Assembly (NCBI RefSeq): GCF_000686125.1
Contig: NZ_JMMA01000002.1
Location: 558,001 to 622,000 of the forward strand
Reading direction: 5' to 3'
Source: Ruminococcus sp. NK3A76
GTDB taxonomy: Bacteria; Bacillota; Clostridia; Oscillospirales; Ruminococcaceae
DNA: 64,000 bases
The position numbers and the translations under genes are program-made. The notes beneath the pieces were generated by a model. That model was not told the origin of the DNA and did not search any database. It was given only the letters and a program-made list of their open reading frames with translations. Below are positions 35,569 through 43,393 of this stretch, in pieces; the first letter of the stretch is position 1; the number at the start of each line of letters is the position of its first letter.

Positions 35569-35925
35569 ATGACAAACGAATTCAGTTTAGAAGAATACAT
35601 CAAGGACTTATCACCCGAGCTGCAGCAAAAGGCAAGACAGTGCAAGACCAGAGATGAGCTTGACACTTTTATAGCCGATAACAACTTAGAGCTGCCTGAG
35701 GACGTGCTCGAAATGGTAGCAGTCGGCTGCTCAAAGACCGAGACATGGGTGTGCAACACCTGCAATTCCGTAATGAGTGAAGAAAACTCCGCCTATCCCC
35801 ATGTGTATGCACCCTCTGACGGCAAACAGCATGAAGGAACGTATTATACGACCATTAAAATCTGCCCTGTCTGTCAGAAGAACTACGAATATTGCAGTGA
35901 TTATATGCGTAAGGAAATGAGATAA
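35569..35925 (+). CDS. RiPP precursor-like protein: Nif11-like leader with six-Cys C-terminal part
   Basis: 118 residues. Residues 9-53 form a Nif11-like leader: YIKDLSPELQQKARQCK, then ELPEDVLEMVAVG, where VG takes the place of the usual GG. The rest (54-118) has Cys at 54, 62, 65, 99, 102 and 109; the CNTC and CPVC pairs look like a zinc ribbon. The leader closely matches the 76-residue gene at 45592. AAGGACGG precedes ATG 35569. The stop is directly followed by the radical SAM start codon. It could be a modified substrate or a leader-tagged zinc protein. Confidence 0.8.
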   Translation: MTNEFSLEEYIKDLSPELQQKARQCKTRDELDTFIADNNLELPEDVLEMVAVGCSKTETWVCNTCNSVMSEENSAYPHVYAPSDGKQHEGTYYTTIKICPVCQKNYEYCSDYMRKEMR

Positions 35926-37332
35926 ATGTATTTCAGAGTAAAAGACAACATAGCCCTGCGCAGCTGGCAGTTTGTCCCAAGGGCGTACTACATAAAGAAC
36001 GACCCCTACGCAAAAGCCCTTAGCGAGGAGGAGTTTGAGCTGCTTGACCGCTGCGACGGTGAGCAGGATATAGAAGAAAGCGAGCTTGTAAGCCGGCTTT
36101 TAGCAAAGGGCCTTATCGAGCCCTGCGAAAAGGGCGAGCACCCCCGTGAATGGTCAAGGCTTAAGACCTACAGCCACCGCTATTTCCCGATGATGAATTT
36201 CATGATAACAGGCAAGTGCAACTACAACTGCCTGCATTGCTTCAATGCGGCAGACAATGCGCCCCTGATGACCGAATGGAAGTACGAAGAAGCTCTTGAC
36301 CTGCTCGACCAGGCACGGGACTGCGGTATAGAGGGCATTACGATAACAGGCGGTGAGCCTATGCTGCACCCACACTTTATGGATATCGTTAAGGCGATCT
36401 ACAGCAGGGATATGTTTATAAGAGAGCTAAACACCAACGGCTTTTTTATCACTCAGCAGGTACTTGATGAGTTTAAGGAGATAGGCTGCGACCCGCTTAT
36501 GAAAATATCCTTTGACGGCATAGGCTGCCACGACTGGATGCGTGACCGCAAGGGCGCTGAGGAGCGTACTCTTGCCGCTATGGAGCTTTGCATAAAAAAC
36601 GGCTTTAAGGTAATGTCGCAGACACAGGTGAACAAAAGAAACCTGCACACGCTTATCCCTACAGCAAGAAAGCTCAATGACATGGGCGTATCTGTCCTGC
36701 GGCTTATCCGCACGACCGAAGCCCCACGCTGGGAGAAAAACTCGCCCGGCAGCTGTCTTACATTTGAGGAATACTATGAGGCTATGCTCGGCTTTATTGG
36801 CGAGTATAAAAACAGCGGTATGACAATGGAACTGACACTATGGCAGTTTATGAGCGCACACCCTGAGACCAGAAGCTACAGCATTCAGCCGGTGCTGTGT
36901 CCGAGCGGCAAATACAAGCCTACAGCGCCTGTCTGCAAGGGGATAAGAGGGCTTGTAGGCATCACATCTTCCGGCGACATAGTGCCCTGCCTGCAAATGT
37001 CCGGCTACTTTGAAGAAAACGGCATACATCTTGGCAACCTGCACAAGACGAGCCTTAAAGAGCTGCTTGCTGAGAGCGATTATATGAAGATAGTCTGCAC
37101 AAACCTGCACAAGCGCAGAAAGAATAACCCCAAATGTGATGCGTGCAGATTTTTCCCATACTGCAACGGCGGCTGCCCTGCACTGGGCGGACTATACTCT
37201 GCTGACAGGCTGAACCTTAACGATACGGACATAACAAAGTGCCTGTTCTTTGAAAACGGCTGGTATCAAAAATGCGTTAAGACGATGTCCGGCTGGACGA
37301 ACACCACGTCAGTTGCAGAGCTTGAAACGTAA
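35926..37332 (+). CDS. Radical SAM/SPASM peptide-modifying enzyme
   Basis: 468 residues. Residues 1-75 look like a PqqD-type peptide-binding winged helix. The radical SAM Cys motif C-x3-C-x2-C is at 98-105 (KCNYNCLHC); GITITGGEPMLHP follows near 143. The C-terminal SPASM region has CDACRFFPYCNGGCPALGG near 405-423, for extra iron-sulfur clusters. Such enzymes form thioether, C-C or epimer changes on precursor peptides. It starts right after a Nif11-like gene, in the operon with NHLM exporters, so precursors in this operon are the likely substrates. Confidence 0.92.
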   Translation: MYFRVKDNIALRSWQFVPRAYYIKNDPYAKALSEEEFELLDRCDGEQDIEESELVSRLLAKGLIEPCEKGEHPREWSRLKTYSHRYFPMMNFMITGKCNYNCLHCFNAADNAPLMTEWKYEEALDLLDQARDCGIEGITITGGEPMLHPHFMDIVKAIYSRDMFIRELNTNGFFITQQVLDEFKEIGCDPLMKISFDGIGCHDWMRDRKGAEERTLAAMELCIKNGFKVMSQTQVNKRNLHTLIPTARKLNDMGVSVLRLIRTTEAPRWEKNSPGSCLTFEEYYEAMLGFIGEYKNSGMTMELTLWQFMSAHPETRSYSIQPVLCPSGKYKPTAPVCKGIRGLVGITSSGDIVPCLQMSGYFEENGIHLGNLHKTSLKELLAESDYMKIVCTNLHKRRKNNPKCDACRFFPYCNGGCPALGGLYSADRLNLNDTDITKCLFFENGWYQKCVKTMSGWTNTTSVAELET

Positions 37333-37352
37333 AACCTGAAAGGACCATATAA

Positions 37353-38222
37353 ATGGAACTTGATACTATTTGCGAAAAATACAGCCTGTCCTGTGAAGAC
37401 AGGGCAGAGCTTTCAGAATATCTGACCAACCGCTTCGCAGGCCTTAAAGAGAATGAGCCTGCCGCCTTTGAGCAGCTTGATGTTTGGAAAAAGCTCGCAT
37501 CACTTGCGGGGCTTTGCGGTGCGGCGGAGGTAATAAACCAGAAGGTATGCCGCAGGCTGCCTGTTGGTTTTAAACACCCTGACGGCGTGCAGCTTAAGAT
37601 ATACACTTCCCCTGCCGGGGAGCTGCCGATCATCTATGTTGATGACAAGGACGATTTTGAAGCGCTTGTTACAAACATAGTCCACAAGGGCGAGCGCCCT
37701 GAGAATATCGGCAAAACAGGTGCGGCGTTTGTTTCGGGGCAGAAGACAAGGCTTATTATATTGTCATCAAAGCCCTACAGCAACCTTCCGGCAAGTGAGC
37801 TTTCGCTTGATAAAGATGACTGGGCGCAGAAATCTCTGCTGATACGCCGCAGCCACGAGTGTACGCACTTTTACACAAAGCAGGTCTACGGTGTTTCCAA
37901 CAATATCCTGCACGACGAGCTGATGGCGGATTTTGTCGGGCTCTATGACACCTTCGGCTTTTATAGGGCTGAGTGGTTTTTGAAGTTTTTGGGCATTATC
38001 CCCGGCAGCGGCGACAGGCTTGGAGTTTACACAGCCGGCCTTTCGCAAAAGGTCACGCAGGCCGTGACAGAGATAGTTGAAGCGGCGGCACACGGCCTTG
38101 AAAAATGGTCGCACAGCGAGGGATTCTTAAGCCTTGACTACAGTGCAAGGATAAGAGAAATGGTGCATATGGGCATCACGGGCATGGCAGATCTTAATGA
38201 TATGAAAGAGGTGAGTATATGA
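37353..38222 (+). CDS. Putative metallopeptidase-like protein of the RiPP operon (HExxH)
   Basis: 289 residues with no signal peptide. RRSHECTHFYTKQ holds H168-E169-x2-H172; 17 residues on, HDELMADFVG supplies E189, a gluzincin-like third ligand. The rest matches no family I can name. GAAAGGACC precedes the start, and the end overlaps the phosphatase gene by 4 bp. The site suggests peptide cleavage or an RNA/peptide hydrolase-like role in precursor processing. The exporter already has a C39 peptidase, so the job is open. Confidence 0.72.
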   Translation: MELDTICEKYSLSCEDRAELSEYLTNRFAGLKENEPAAFEQLDVWKKLASLAGLCGAAEVINQKVCRRLPVGFKHPDGVQLKIYTSPAGELPIIYVDDKDDFEALVTNIVHKGERPENIGKTGAAFVSGQKTRLIILSSKPYSNLPASELSLDKDDWAQKSLLIRRSHECTHFYTKQVYGVSNNILHDELMADFVGLYDTFGFYRAEWFLKFLGIIPGSGDRLGVYTAGLSQKVTQAVTEIVEAAAHGLEKWSHSEGFLSLDYSARIREMVHMGITGMADLNDMKEVSI

Positions 38223-39976
38223 GCGCTGAAAAAAGAAGAAGGCGACCCAAGCTTATGATAAGGATAGCTCTGATACTCATATTTGTCCTGACGTTTATGT
38301 TGACCGCAATGATGTATGCGATATATACAAGCACTACAGACGGCTTTCTTGAAGCTAAAGATGCACATATGAAAGCTGTTCTTGACGAGCTGTATGAAAA
38401 CACCATTTACATAAATGATGAAGAAGGGATTCTGGAATGGTATCTTGATATGTGGGAAAAGTATCCCGAAGATATGCTCAGAGAGACCACAGAGGAAGAG
38501 TTTGACAGGTTTGGCACCTATCTTGGATCTCTTGATGATGAAGATGTATGGAGCGTTGACTCTCTGAAAAAAATGCCTGAAGATATCCAAATATACAGTG
38601 CCAGGAACCAGCTTGAAAATATAGATTTCTCACTTAGATTTGAATCTGCCGATAATAGCTATGAGCGAGTGTTCTTTGTTGATGTCAGAGAAGAGCACAG
38701 AGGTAATGTGATAGCAGAATATTCGTTACTTGAAGATAAACAGTTGGGCGATACATATGATCTTGACCCGTCAGAGCACCCTGCAATAAAACAGATGCTC
38801 GAAGAAAACAAAGACACACTATATTTTGAAAAAATGTATGATTTCCCCGAAAAGGGAAGCTACTATATAGCATACAGGCCTCTCATTGCAGACGGCAAGG
38901 CAGTTGCGGCAATTGGCGTAGTATATAACTGGGATGAATTCCAGCAAAAGATAATGGATACATTAGGACAGGCGGCTGTAATATGTATAGCCGGTTTGCT
39001 TCTGGCAATGCTTGTTTTATTCGCTATGATCTACCACAGCGCCGTGCTGCCGGTCAAGAATATACAGAGCGGCGTGCGTGATTACATCGAGACCAAGGAC
39101 AGCGAGGCAATTATCGACAAGATGTCAAGGATAAAACAACGAAACGAGTTCGGTATACTGTCAAGCGATATTTCAGACCTTGCCAGGGCGATAGACCGCT
39201 TCAACGAGGAGAATATAAAGCTGACGAGTGAGCGTGAGAGGGTGGCAGCAGAGCTTGACATGGCAACGGCTATCCAGGCAGAGCAGCTGCCGAGCGTATT
39301 CCCGGCATTCCCTGACAGGACGGAGTTCGATATCTACGCATCTATGACCCCTGCAAAGGAGGTCGGCGGCGATTTCTACGACTTCTTCTTTGTTGACGAT
39401 GACCACTTTGCAATGGTAATGGCAGACGTTTCGGGCAAGGGAGTTCCGGCGGCACTGTTTATGATGATGTCGAAGATTCTCATAAACAACTTCACCATGA
39501 TGGGGCTGTCCCCACACGAGGTGCTTGAACGCACGAACGATACCATCTGCAAGAACAATAAGAACAAGATGTTCGTGACCGTGTGGCTCGGAATACTTGA
39601 GATATCAACAGGCAAGTTGACCGCCGCAAACGCAGGCCACGAATACCCGATAATACGCCAGCCGGGCGGAGAATACGAGCTGTTCAAGGACAAGCACGGT
39701 TTTGTGATAGGCGGCCTTAAGAACAAGAAATACAAGGAGTATGAGTTCACCCTGCAAAGGGGCGGCACGCTGTTTGTCTACACCGACGGCGTACCTGAGG
39801 CGACCAATGCAGCTGAGGAAATGTTCGGCACCCAGCGGCTCGTTGACACGCTCAATGAGATGCCTGATGCCGCACCAAAGGAGCTCCTTGAAGGCGTACA
39901 CGAAAAAGTAAACCTATTTGTGGGCGAAGCACCGCAGTTTGATGACCTGACGATGCTTGGCATCACATTGTTATAA
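38219..39976 (+). CDS. Membrane SpoIIE-type Ser/Thr phosphatase with extracellular sensor
   Basis: 585 residues. First span 12-36, an extracytoplasmic sensor domain 37-250, second span 251-273, a HAMP-like linker 274-345, then a PP2C/SpoIIE domain. Metal-binding Asp are visible in KEVGGDFYDFF (D385) and MADVSGKGVPAALF (D403), and later in FVYTDGVPEATN. It should dephosphorylate the STAS protein of the next gene on sensing an outside signal. The 4-bp overlap with the HExxH gene ties it to the RiPP operon. Confidence 0.9.
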   Translation: MSAEKRRRRPKLMIRIALILIFVLTFMLTAMMYAIYTSTTDGFLEAKDAHMKAVLDELYENTIYINDEEGILEWYLDMWEKYPEDMLRETTEEEFDRFGTYLGSLDDEDVWSVDSLKKMPEDIQIYSARNQLENIDFSLRFESADNSYERVFFVDVREEHRGNVIAEYSLLEDKQLGDTYDLDPSEHPAIKQMLEENKDTLYFEKMYDFPEKGSYYIAYRPLIADGKAVAAIGVVYNWDEFQQKIMDTLGQAAVICIAGLLLAMLVLFAMIYHSAVLPVKNIQSGVRDYIETKDSEAIIDKMSRIKQRNEFGILSSDISDLARAIDRFNEENIKLTSERERVAAELDMATAIQAEQLPSVFPAFPDRTEFDIYASMTPAKEVGGDFYDFFFVDDDHFAMVMADVSGKGVPAALFMMMSKILINNFTMMGLSPHEVLERTNDTICKNNKNKMFVTVWLGILEISTGKLTAANAGHEYPIIRQPGGEYELFKDKHGFVIGGLKNKKYKEYEFTLQRGGTLFVYTDGVPEATNAAEEMFGTQRLVDTLNEMPDAAPKELLEGVHEKVNLFVGEAPQFDDLTMLGITLL

Positions 39977-39999
39977 TTCATTACATGGAGGTAATCATT

Positions 40000-40296
40000 A
40001 TGGAGATCAGAGAAAACAGAAACGGCAGCGAGCTTACAGTAGCTCTTGTAGGAAGACTTGACACGCTCAGCTCACCTGAGCTTGAAGAAAAGCTCGAAGA
40101 TATGCTCGAAGGGGTTGAAAAACTCGTGTTCGATTTTGCAGAGCTCAGGTATATATCAAGTGCAGGGCTTCGTGTGATGCTCACAGCCATGCAGATAATG
40201 GAAGATCAGGGCGAGATGACAGTAAAGAACGTCTGCCAGGACGTAATGGATGTTTTTGAAGTGACTGGCTTTGTAGACGATCTTAACATTGAGTGA
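40000..40296 (+). CDS. STAS anti-sigma factor antagonist (SpoIIAA/RsbV type)
   Basis: 98 residues. ALVGRLDTLSSPELEEKL near 14 and FDFAELRYISSAGLRVMLTA near 45-64 are the STAS blocks; the Ser in ISSAGL is the expected phosphorylation site. Start ATG 40000 is chosen because GGAGGT lies six bases before it, inside an earlier in-frame ATG (39985). It sits between its likely phosphatase and kinase. Confidence 0.92.
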   Translation: MEIRENRNGSELTVALVGRLDTLSSPELEEKLEDMLEGVEKLVFDFAELRYISSAGLRVMLTAMQIMEDQGEMTVKNVCQDVMDVFEVTGFVDDLNIE

Positions 40297-40302
40297 CACC
40301 GA

Positions 40303-40335
40303 AAGGAGGAGGCCCCGTGCAGGGGACGGCCATTG
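40303..40335 (+). promoter_or_regulatory. Ribosome site set off from the start codon by a GC-rich stem
   Basis: AAGGAGGAGG (40303-40312) is 24 bases before ATG 40336, too far for normal use. Between them CCCC (40313-40316) and GGGG (40322-40325) can pair over GTGCA, which would bring the two closer. No other ribosome site is seen. Lower expression of the kinase relative to the antagonist may result. Confidence 0.4.
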
Positions 40336-40749
40336 ATGAAAGAACTTGATGTAAAAGCAGAGAAGACTGCACTTCCGCAGGTGCTTGGGCTTATCGACGA
40401 GCAGCTCGAGGCGAATGAGTGCAGCATGAAGCTGATGACACAGATAGATCTCGCAGCAGAGGAGATATTCACAAATATCGCAAGCTATGCTTATGAAGGC
40501 GAGGCAGGCGATGTTCTCATAAGGGTGGATATTTCAGGTGAACCTGAATGTGTGACTATCAGCTTTACCGACAGCGGCAGACAGTATGACCCACTTTCCG
40601 TGCCCGAGCCCGAGAAAAACAAGCTGCCGCTCAAAGAGCGCAAAAAGGGTGGCCTCGGCGTATTCCTTGTCAGGAAGAACATGGACGATGTAAGGTATGA
40701 ATACAAGGACGGAAAGAATATTCTGACTATGACAAAAAAGATAAAGTAA
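40336..40749 (+). CDS. RsbW/SpoIIAB-like serine kinase (HATPase_c)
   Basis: 137 residues. N box LAAEEIFTNIASYAY near 46, G1 box FTDSGRQYDP near 80, and GGLGVFLVRKNMDDVRYEY near 108 as the G2 region. In partner switching such a kinase phosphorylates the STAS protein and, when free, holds a sigma factor or another target. No sigma gene is nearby, so the target is unknown and may be a RiPP protein. Start ATG 40336; TTG 40333 is possible. Confidence 0.9.
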   Translation: MKELDVKAEKTALPQVLGLIDEQLEANECSMKLMTQIDLAAEEIFTNIASYAYEGEAGDVLIRVDISGEPECVTISFTDSGRQYDPLSVPEPEKNKLPLKERKKGGLGVFLVRKNMDDVRYEYKDGKNILTMTKKIK

Positions 40750-40759
40750 GGTGAGTAAA

Positions 40760-41182
40760 ATGGCAGATCAGAACCCCGGTATTTTCAGGCAGAAAAATCT
40801 TGACAGGATCAATTCTCCCGAGCAGCTGACCGACTACCTGAAGGTAACAAATCCTGGTATCTGGATGCTTCTTGCGGCGGTGATAATACTTCTCGGCGGC
40901 CTGTTTGTGTGGAGTATTTCAGGCAGGCTCGAAACAGTCAGGGACGGCGTGGCTGTCGTTGAAAACGGCCAGGCTGTCATAATGATGACAGATGCATCAT
41001 CCGAGGAGATATCATCGGGCATGACAGTGCGGATAGGCAGTGATGAATACAGTATAGCAACAGTCGAAACTGACGACTACGGCAGAGCTGTGGCCTATGC
41101 CCCGACTGACAAGACAGACGGCAAGTATGATGTCAAGGTAGTGACAGAGAGCATACACCCGATAAAATTCCTGTTCAGCTAA
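40760..41182 (+). CDS. Short HlyD-like NHLM secretion protein
   Basis: 140 residues. RINSPEQLTDYLKVTNPGIW near 17-36 is the start typical of NHLM-system HlyD-like proteins, followed by one span (about 37-58) and a small beta domain. It is much shorter than full HlyD adaptors, which carry coiled coils, as expected where no outer membrane is present. AAGGTGAG precedes ATG 40760; GTG 40751 is less likely. It should join the two ABC proteins in export. Confidence 0.82.
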   Translation: MADQNPGIFRQKNLDRINSPEQLTDYLKVTNPGIWMLLAAVIILLGGLFVWSISGRLETVRDGVAVVENGQAVIMMTDASSEEISSGMTVRIGSDEYSIATVETDDYGRAVAYAPTDKTDGKYDVKVVTESIHPIKFLFS

Positions 41183-41193
41183 AGAGGTCAAAG

Positions 41194-43377
41194 ATGAGTT
41201 ATAATAAGAACAGAATAAAGCCTACCGTCACAAAGGGTGCGGCAAAGGTGCCTGTTATCATGCAGCTTGAAGCTCTTGAATGCGGTGCCGCATCGCTTGC
41301 TATGGTAATGGCTTACTATGAAAAATGGGTTCCGCTCGAACAGGTGCGTGCTGACTGCGGCGTGTCCCGTGACGGCTCGAATGCAAAGAATATTGCAAAG
41401 GCTGCCAAGTCATACGGCTTCAAGGTGCAGGCATTCAGCAGGACACCGAAGACTATCCGTGAGAAGGGCAAGTTCCCGTGTATCATACACTGGAACTTCA
41501 ACCACTTTGTAGTCCTAAACGGCTTCAAGGGCAGGTACGCCTGTATAAACGACCCTGCAAAGGGCTTTGTCAAAGTCGGTCCGGATGAGTTTGACAAGGC
41601 ATTTACAGGCATCGTTATCAATATTACTCCCGGTGATGACTTCCAGCCGGGCGGAAAGCGCAAGAGCACCATAGACTTTGCAAGAAAGCGCCTTATCGGT
41701 GCAGGTGCGGCGGTGGCATTCGTTATGCTGACAACGGTCATAGCATCGCTGTTTGGCGTTATAAACCCTATAATGTCCAAGATATTCATGGACAGGCTGC
41801 TCACAGGCCAGAACAAGGAATGGCTCATGCCCTTTATCGGTATCATGACAGGCCTTGCAGCGATTCAGCTGATAGTCGAGTGGGCAAACACTATATACAG
41901 CCTTAAGATAAACGGCAAGATGTCGGTCATCGGCAGCACGGCGTATATGTGGAAGGTTCTGCATATGCCTATGGAGTTCTTCTCGCAGCGAATGGCAGGC
42001 GATATCCAGTCAAGGCAGGGCACAAATGCGACTATTGCAAGCACGCTTGTAAACACCTTTGCGCCGCTTCTTTTAAATACGATAATGATGATATTCTACC
42101 TTGTGCTGATGCTCAGACAGAGCCTTCTGCTCACGGCTATAGGTATCAGCACGCTCGCTGTGAATATCGTCATGTCAAGGATAATCTCTGAAAAGAGGAT
42201 AAACATCACAAGAGTCATGTCCCGTGACAGCGCAAAGCTCAGCGCCACCACCGTTGCAGGCATCGAGATGATAGAAACGATAAAGGCAAGCGGCGCTGAG
42301 AACGGCTTTTTCCAGAAGTGGGCAGGCTATCAGGCATCTGTCAACTCACAGCAGGTAAAGTCAGAAAAGATGAACAACTACCTCGGCATGATACCTACAT
42401 TCCTGTCAACTGTTGCAAACCATGCTGTGCTTATCATGGGCATATGGTTCGTCATGCACGGCGAGTTCACTCTCGGATCATTGCAGATGTTCCAGGGGTT
42501 CTTAGGCTCGTTTATGTCGCCTGCGATGACGCTTGTGAATGCAGGCCAGACGATACAGGAGATGCGCACCCAGATGGAGCGTGTCGAGGACGTTATGCAG
42601 TACCCTGTTGACCCTAATGCAGCCGAGAAACCCTGCACAGAGGAGAGCTTAAGCAAGCTCAGGGGCAATGTCGAGCTTAAGAATATCACCTTCGGCTATT
42701 CAAAGCTCGCAGAGCCGGTGATAAAGAACTTCTCGATGACGATAAAGTCAGGCGGCAGAGTGGCATTCGTCGGCACATCGGGCTGCGGCAAGTCAACACT
42801 TTCAAAGCTGATATCCGGCCTTTACGAGCCGTGGTCGGGCGAGATACTTTTTGACGGCAAAAAAAGGTCAGAGCACGACCGCTCGGTGATGACAGGCTCG
42901 CTTGCGGTCGTTGACCAGGAGATAACTCTTTTTGAAGGCACATTCGCTGAAAACATAAAGATGTGGGACGAGTCGATACAGGACTTTGAGATGATACTCG
43001 CTGCCCGTGATGCGCAGCTTCATCAGGATATCATGCAGCGTGAGGGCGGCTTTCACAGCAAGATAGCAACAGGCGGCCGTGACCTTTCCGGCGGCCAGAG
43101 GCAGAGAATGGAGATAGCTCGTGTGCTTGCACAGGACCCGTCGATAATCATACTTGACGAGGCGACCTCGGCGCTCGATGCAAAGACTGAGTACGATGTC
43201 GTCAAGGCAATAAAGGATAGGGGCATAACCTGCATAGTCATAGCACACAGGCTATCGACTATCCGTGACTGCGACGAGATAATCCTGCTCGATCACGGCG
43301 AGGTGGCCGAGCGTGGAACGCATGATGAGCTTATGGCTCTCGGCGGAGCATACACAGAGCTTGTAACTAACGACTAA
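41194..43377 (+). CDS. NHLM-type ABC exporter with C39 leader peptidase
   Basis: 727 residues. The N-terminal C39 peptidase has C30 (EALECGAASLAMVM), H104 (NHFVVLNGF) and D120 (INDPAKGF). About six spans at 165-440, then an ATPase with Walker A GTSGCGKST (about 525), LSGGQRQRMEIARVLAQ and IIILDEATSALD. It should cut precursors after the GG-type leader and export the product. It matches the first ABC protein of NHLM bacteriocin systems. The second exporter follows after 16 bp. Confidence 0.94.
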   Translation: MSYNKNRIKPTVTKGAAKVPVIMQLEALECGAASLAMVMAYYEKWVPLEQVRADCGVSRDGSNAKNIAKAAKSYGFKVQAFSRTPKTIREKGKFPCIIHWNFNHFVVLNGFKGRYACINDPAKGFVKVGPDEFDKAFTGIVINITPGDDFQPGGKRKSTIDFARKRLIGAGAAVAFVMLTTVIASLFGVINPIMSKIFMDRLLTGQNKEWLMPFIGIMTGLAAIQLIVEWANTIYSLKINGKMSVIGSTAYMWKVLHMPMEFFSQRMAGDIQSRQGTNATIASTLVNTFAPLLLNTIMMIFYLVLMLRQSLLLTAIGISTLAVNIVMSRIISEKRINITRVMSRDSAKLSATTVAGIEMIETIKASGAENGFFQKWAGYQASVNSQQVKSEKMNNYLGMIPTFLSTVANHAVLIMGIWFVMHGEFTLGSLQMFQGFLGSFMSPAMTLVNAGQTIQEMRTQMERVEDVMQYPVDPNAAEKPCTEESLSKLRGNVELKNITFGYSKLAEPVIKNFSMTIKSGGRVAFVGTSGCGKSTLSKLISGLYEPWSGEILFDGKKRSEHDRSVMTGSLAVVDQEITLFEGTFAENIKMWDESIQDFEMILAARDAQLHQDIMQREGGFHSKIATGGRDLSGGQRQRMEIARVLAQDPSIIILDEATSALDAKTEYDVVKAIKDRGITCIVIAHRLSTIRDCDEIILLDHGEVAERGTHDELMALGGAYTELVTND

Positions 43378-43393
43378 AGGAGGGAGAAGGACT

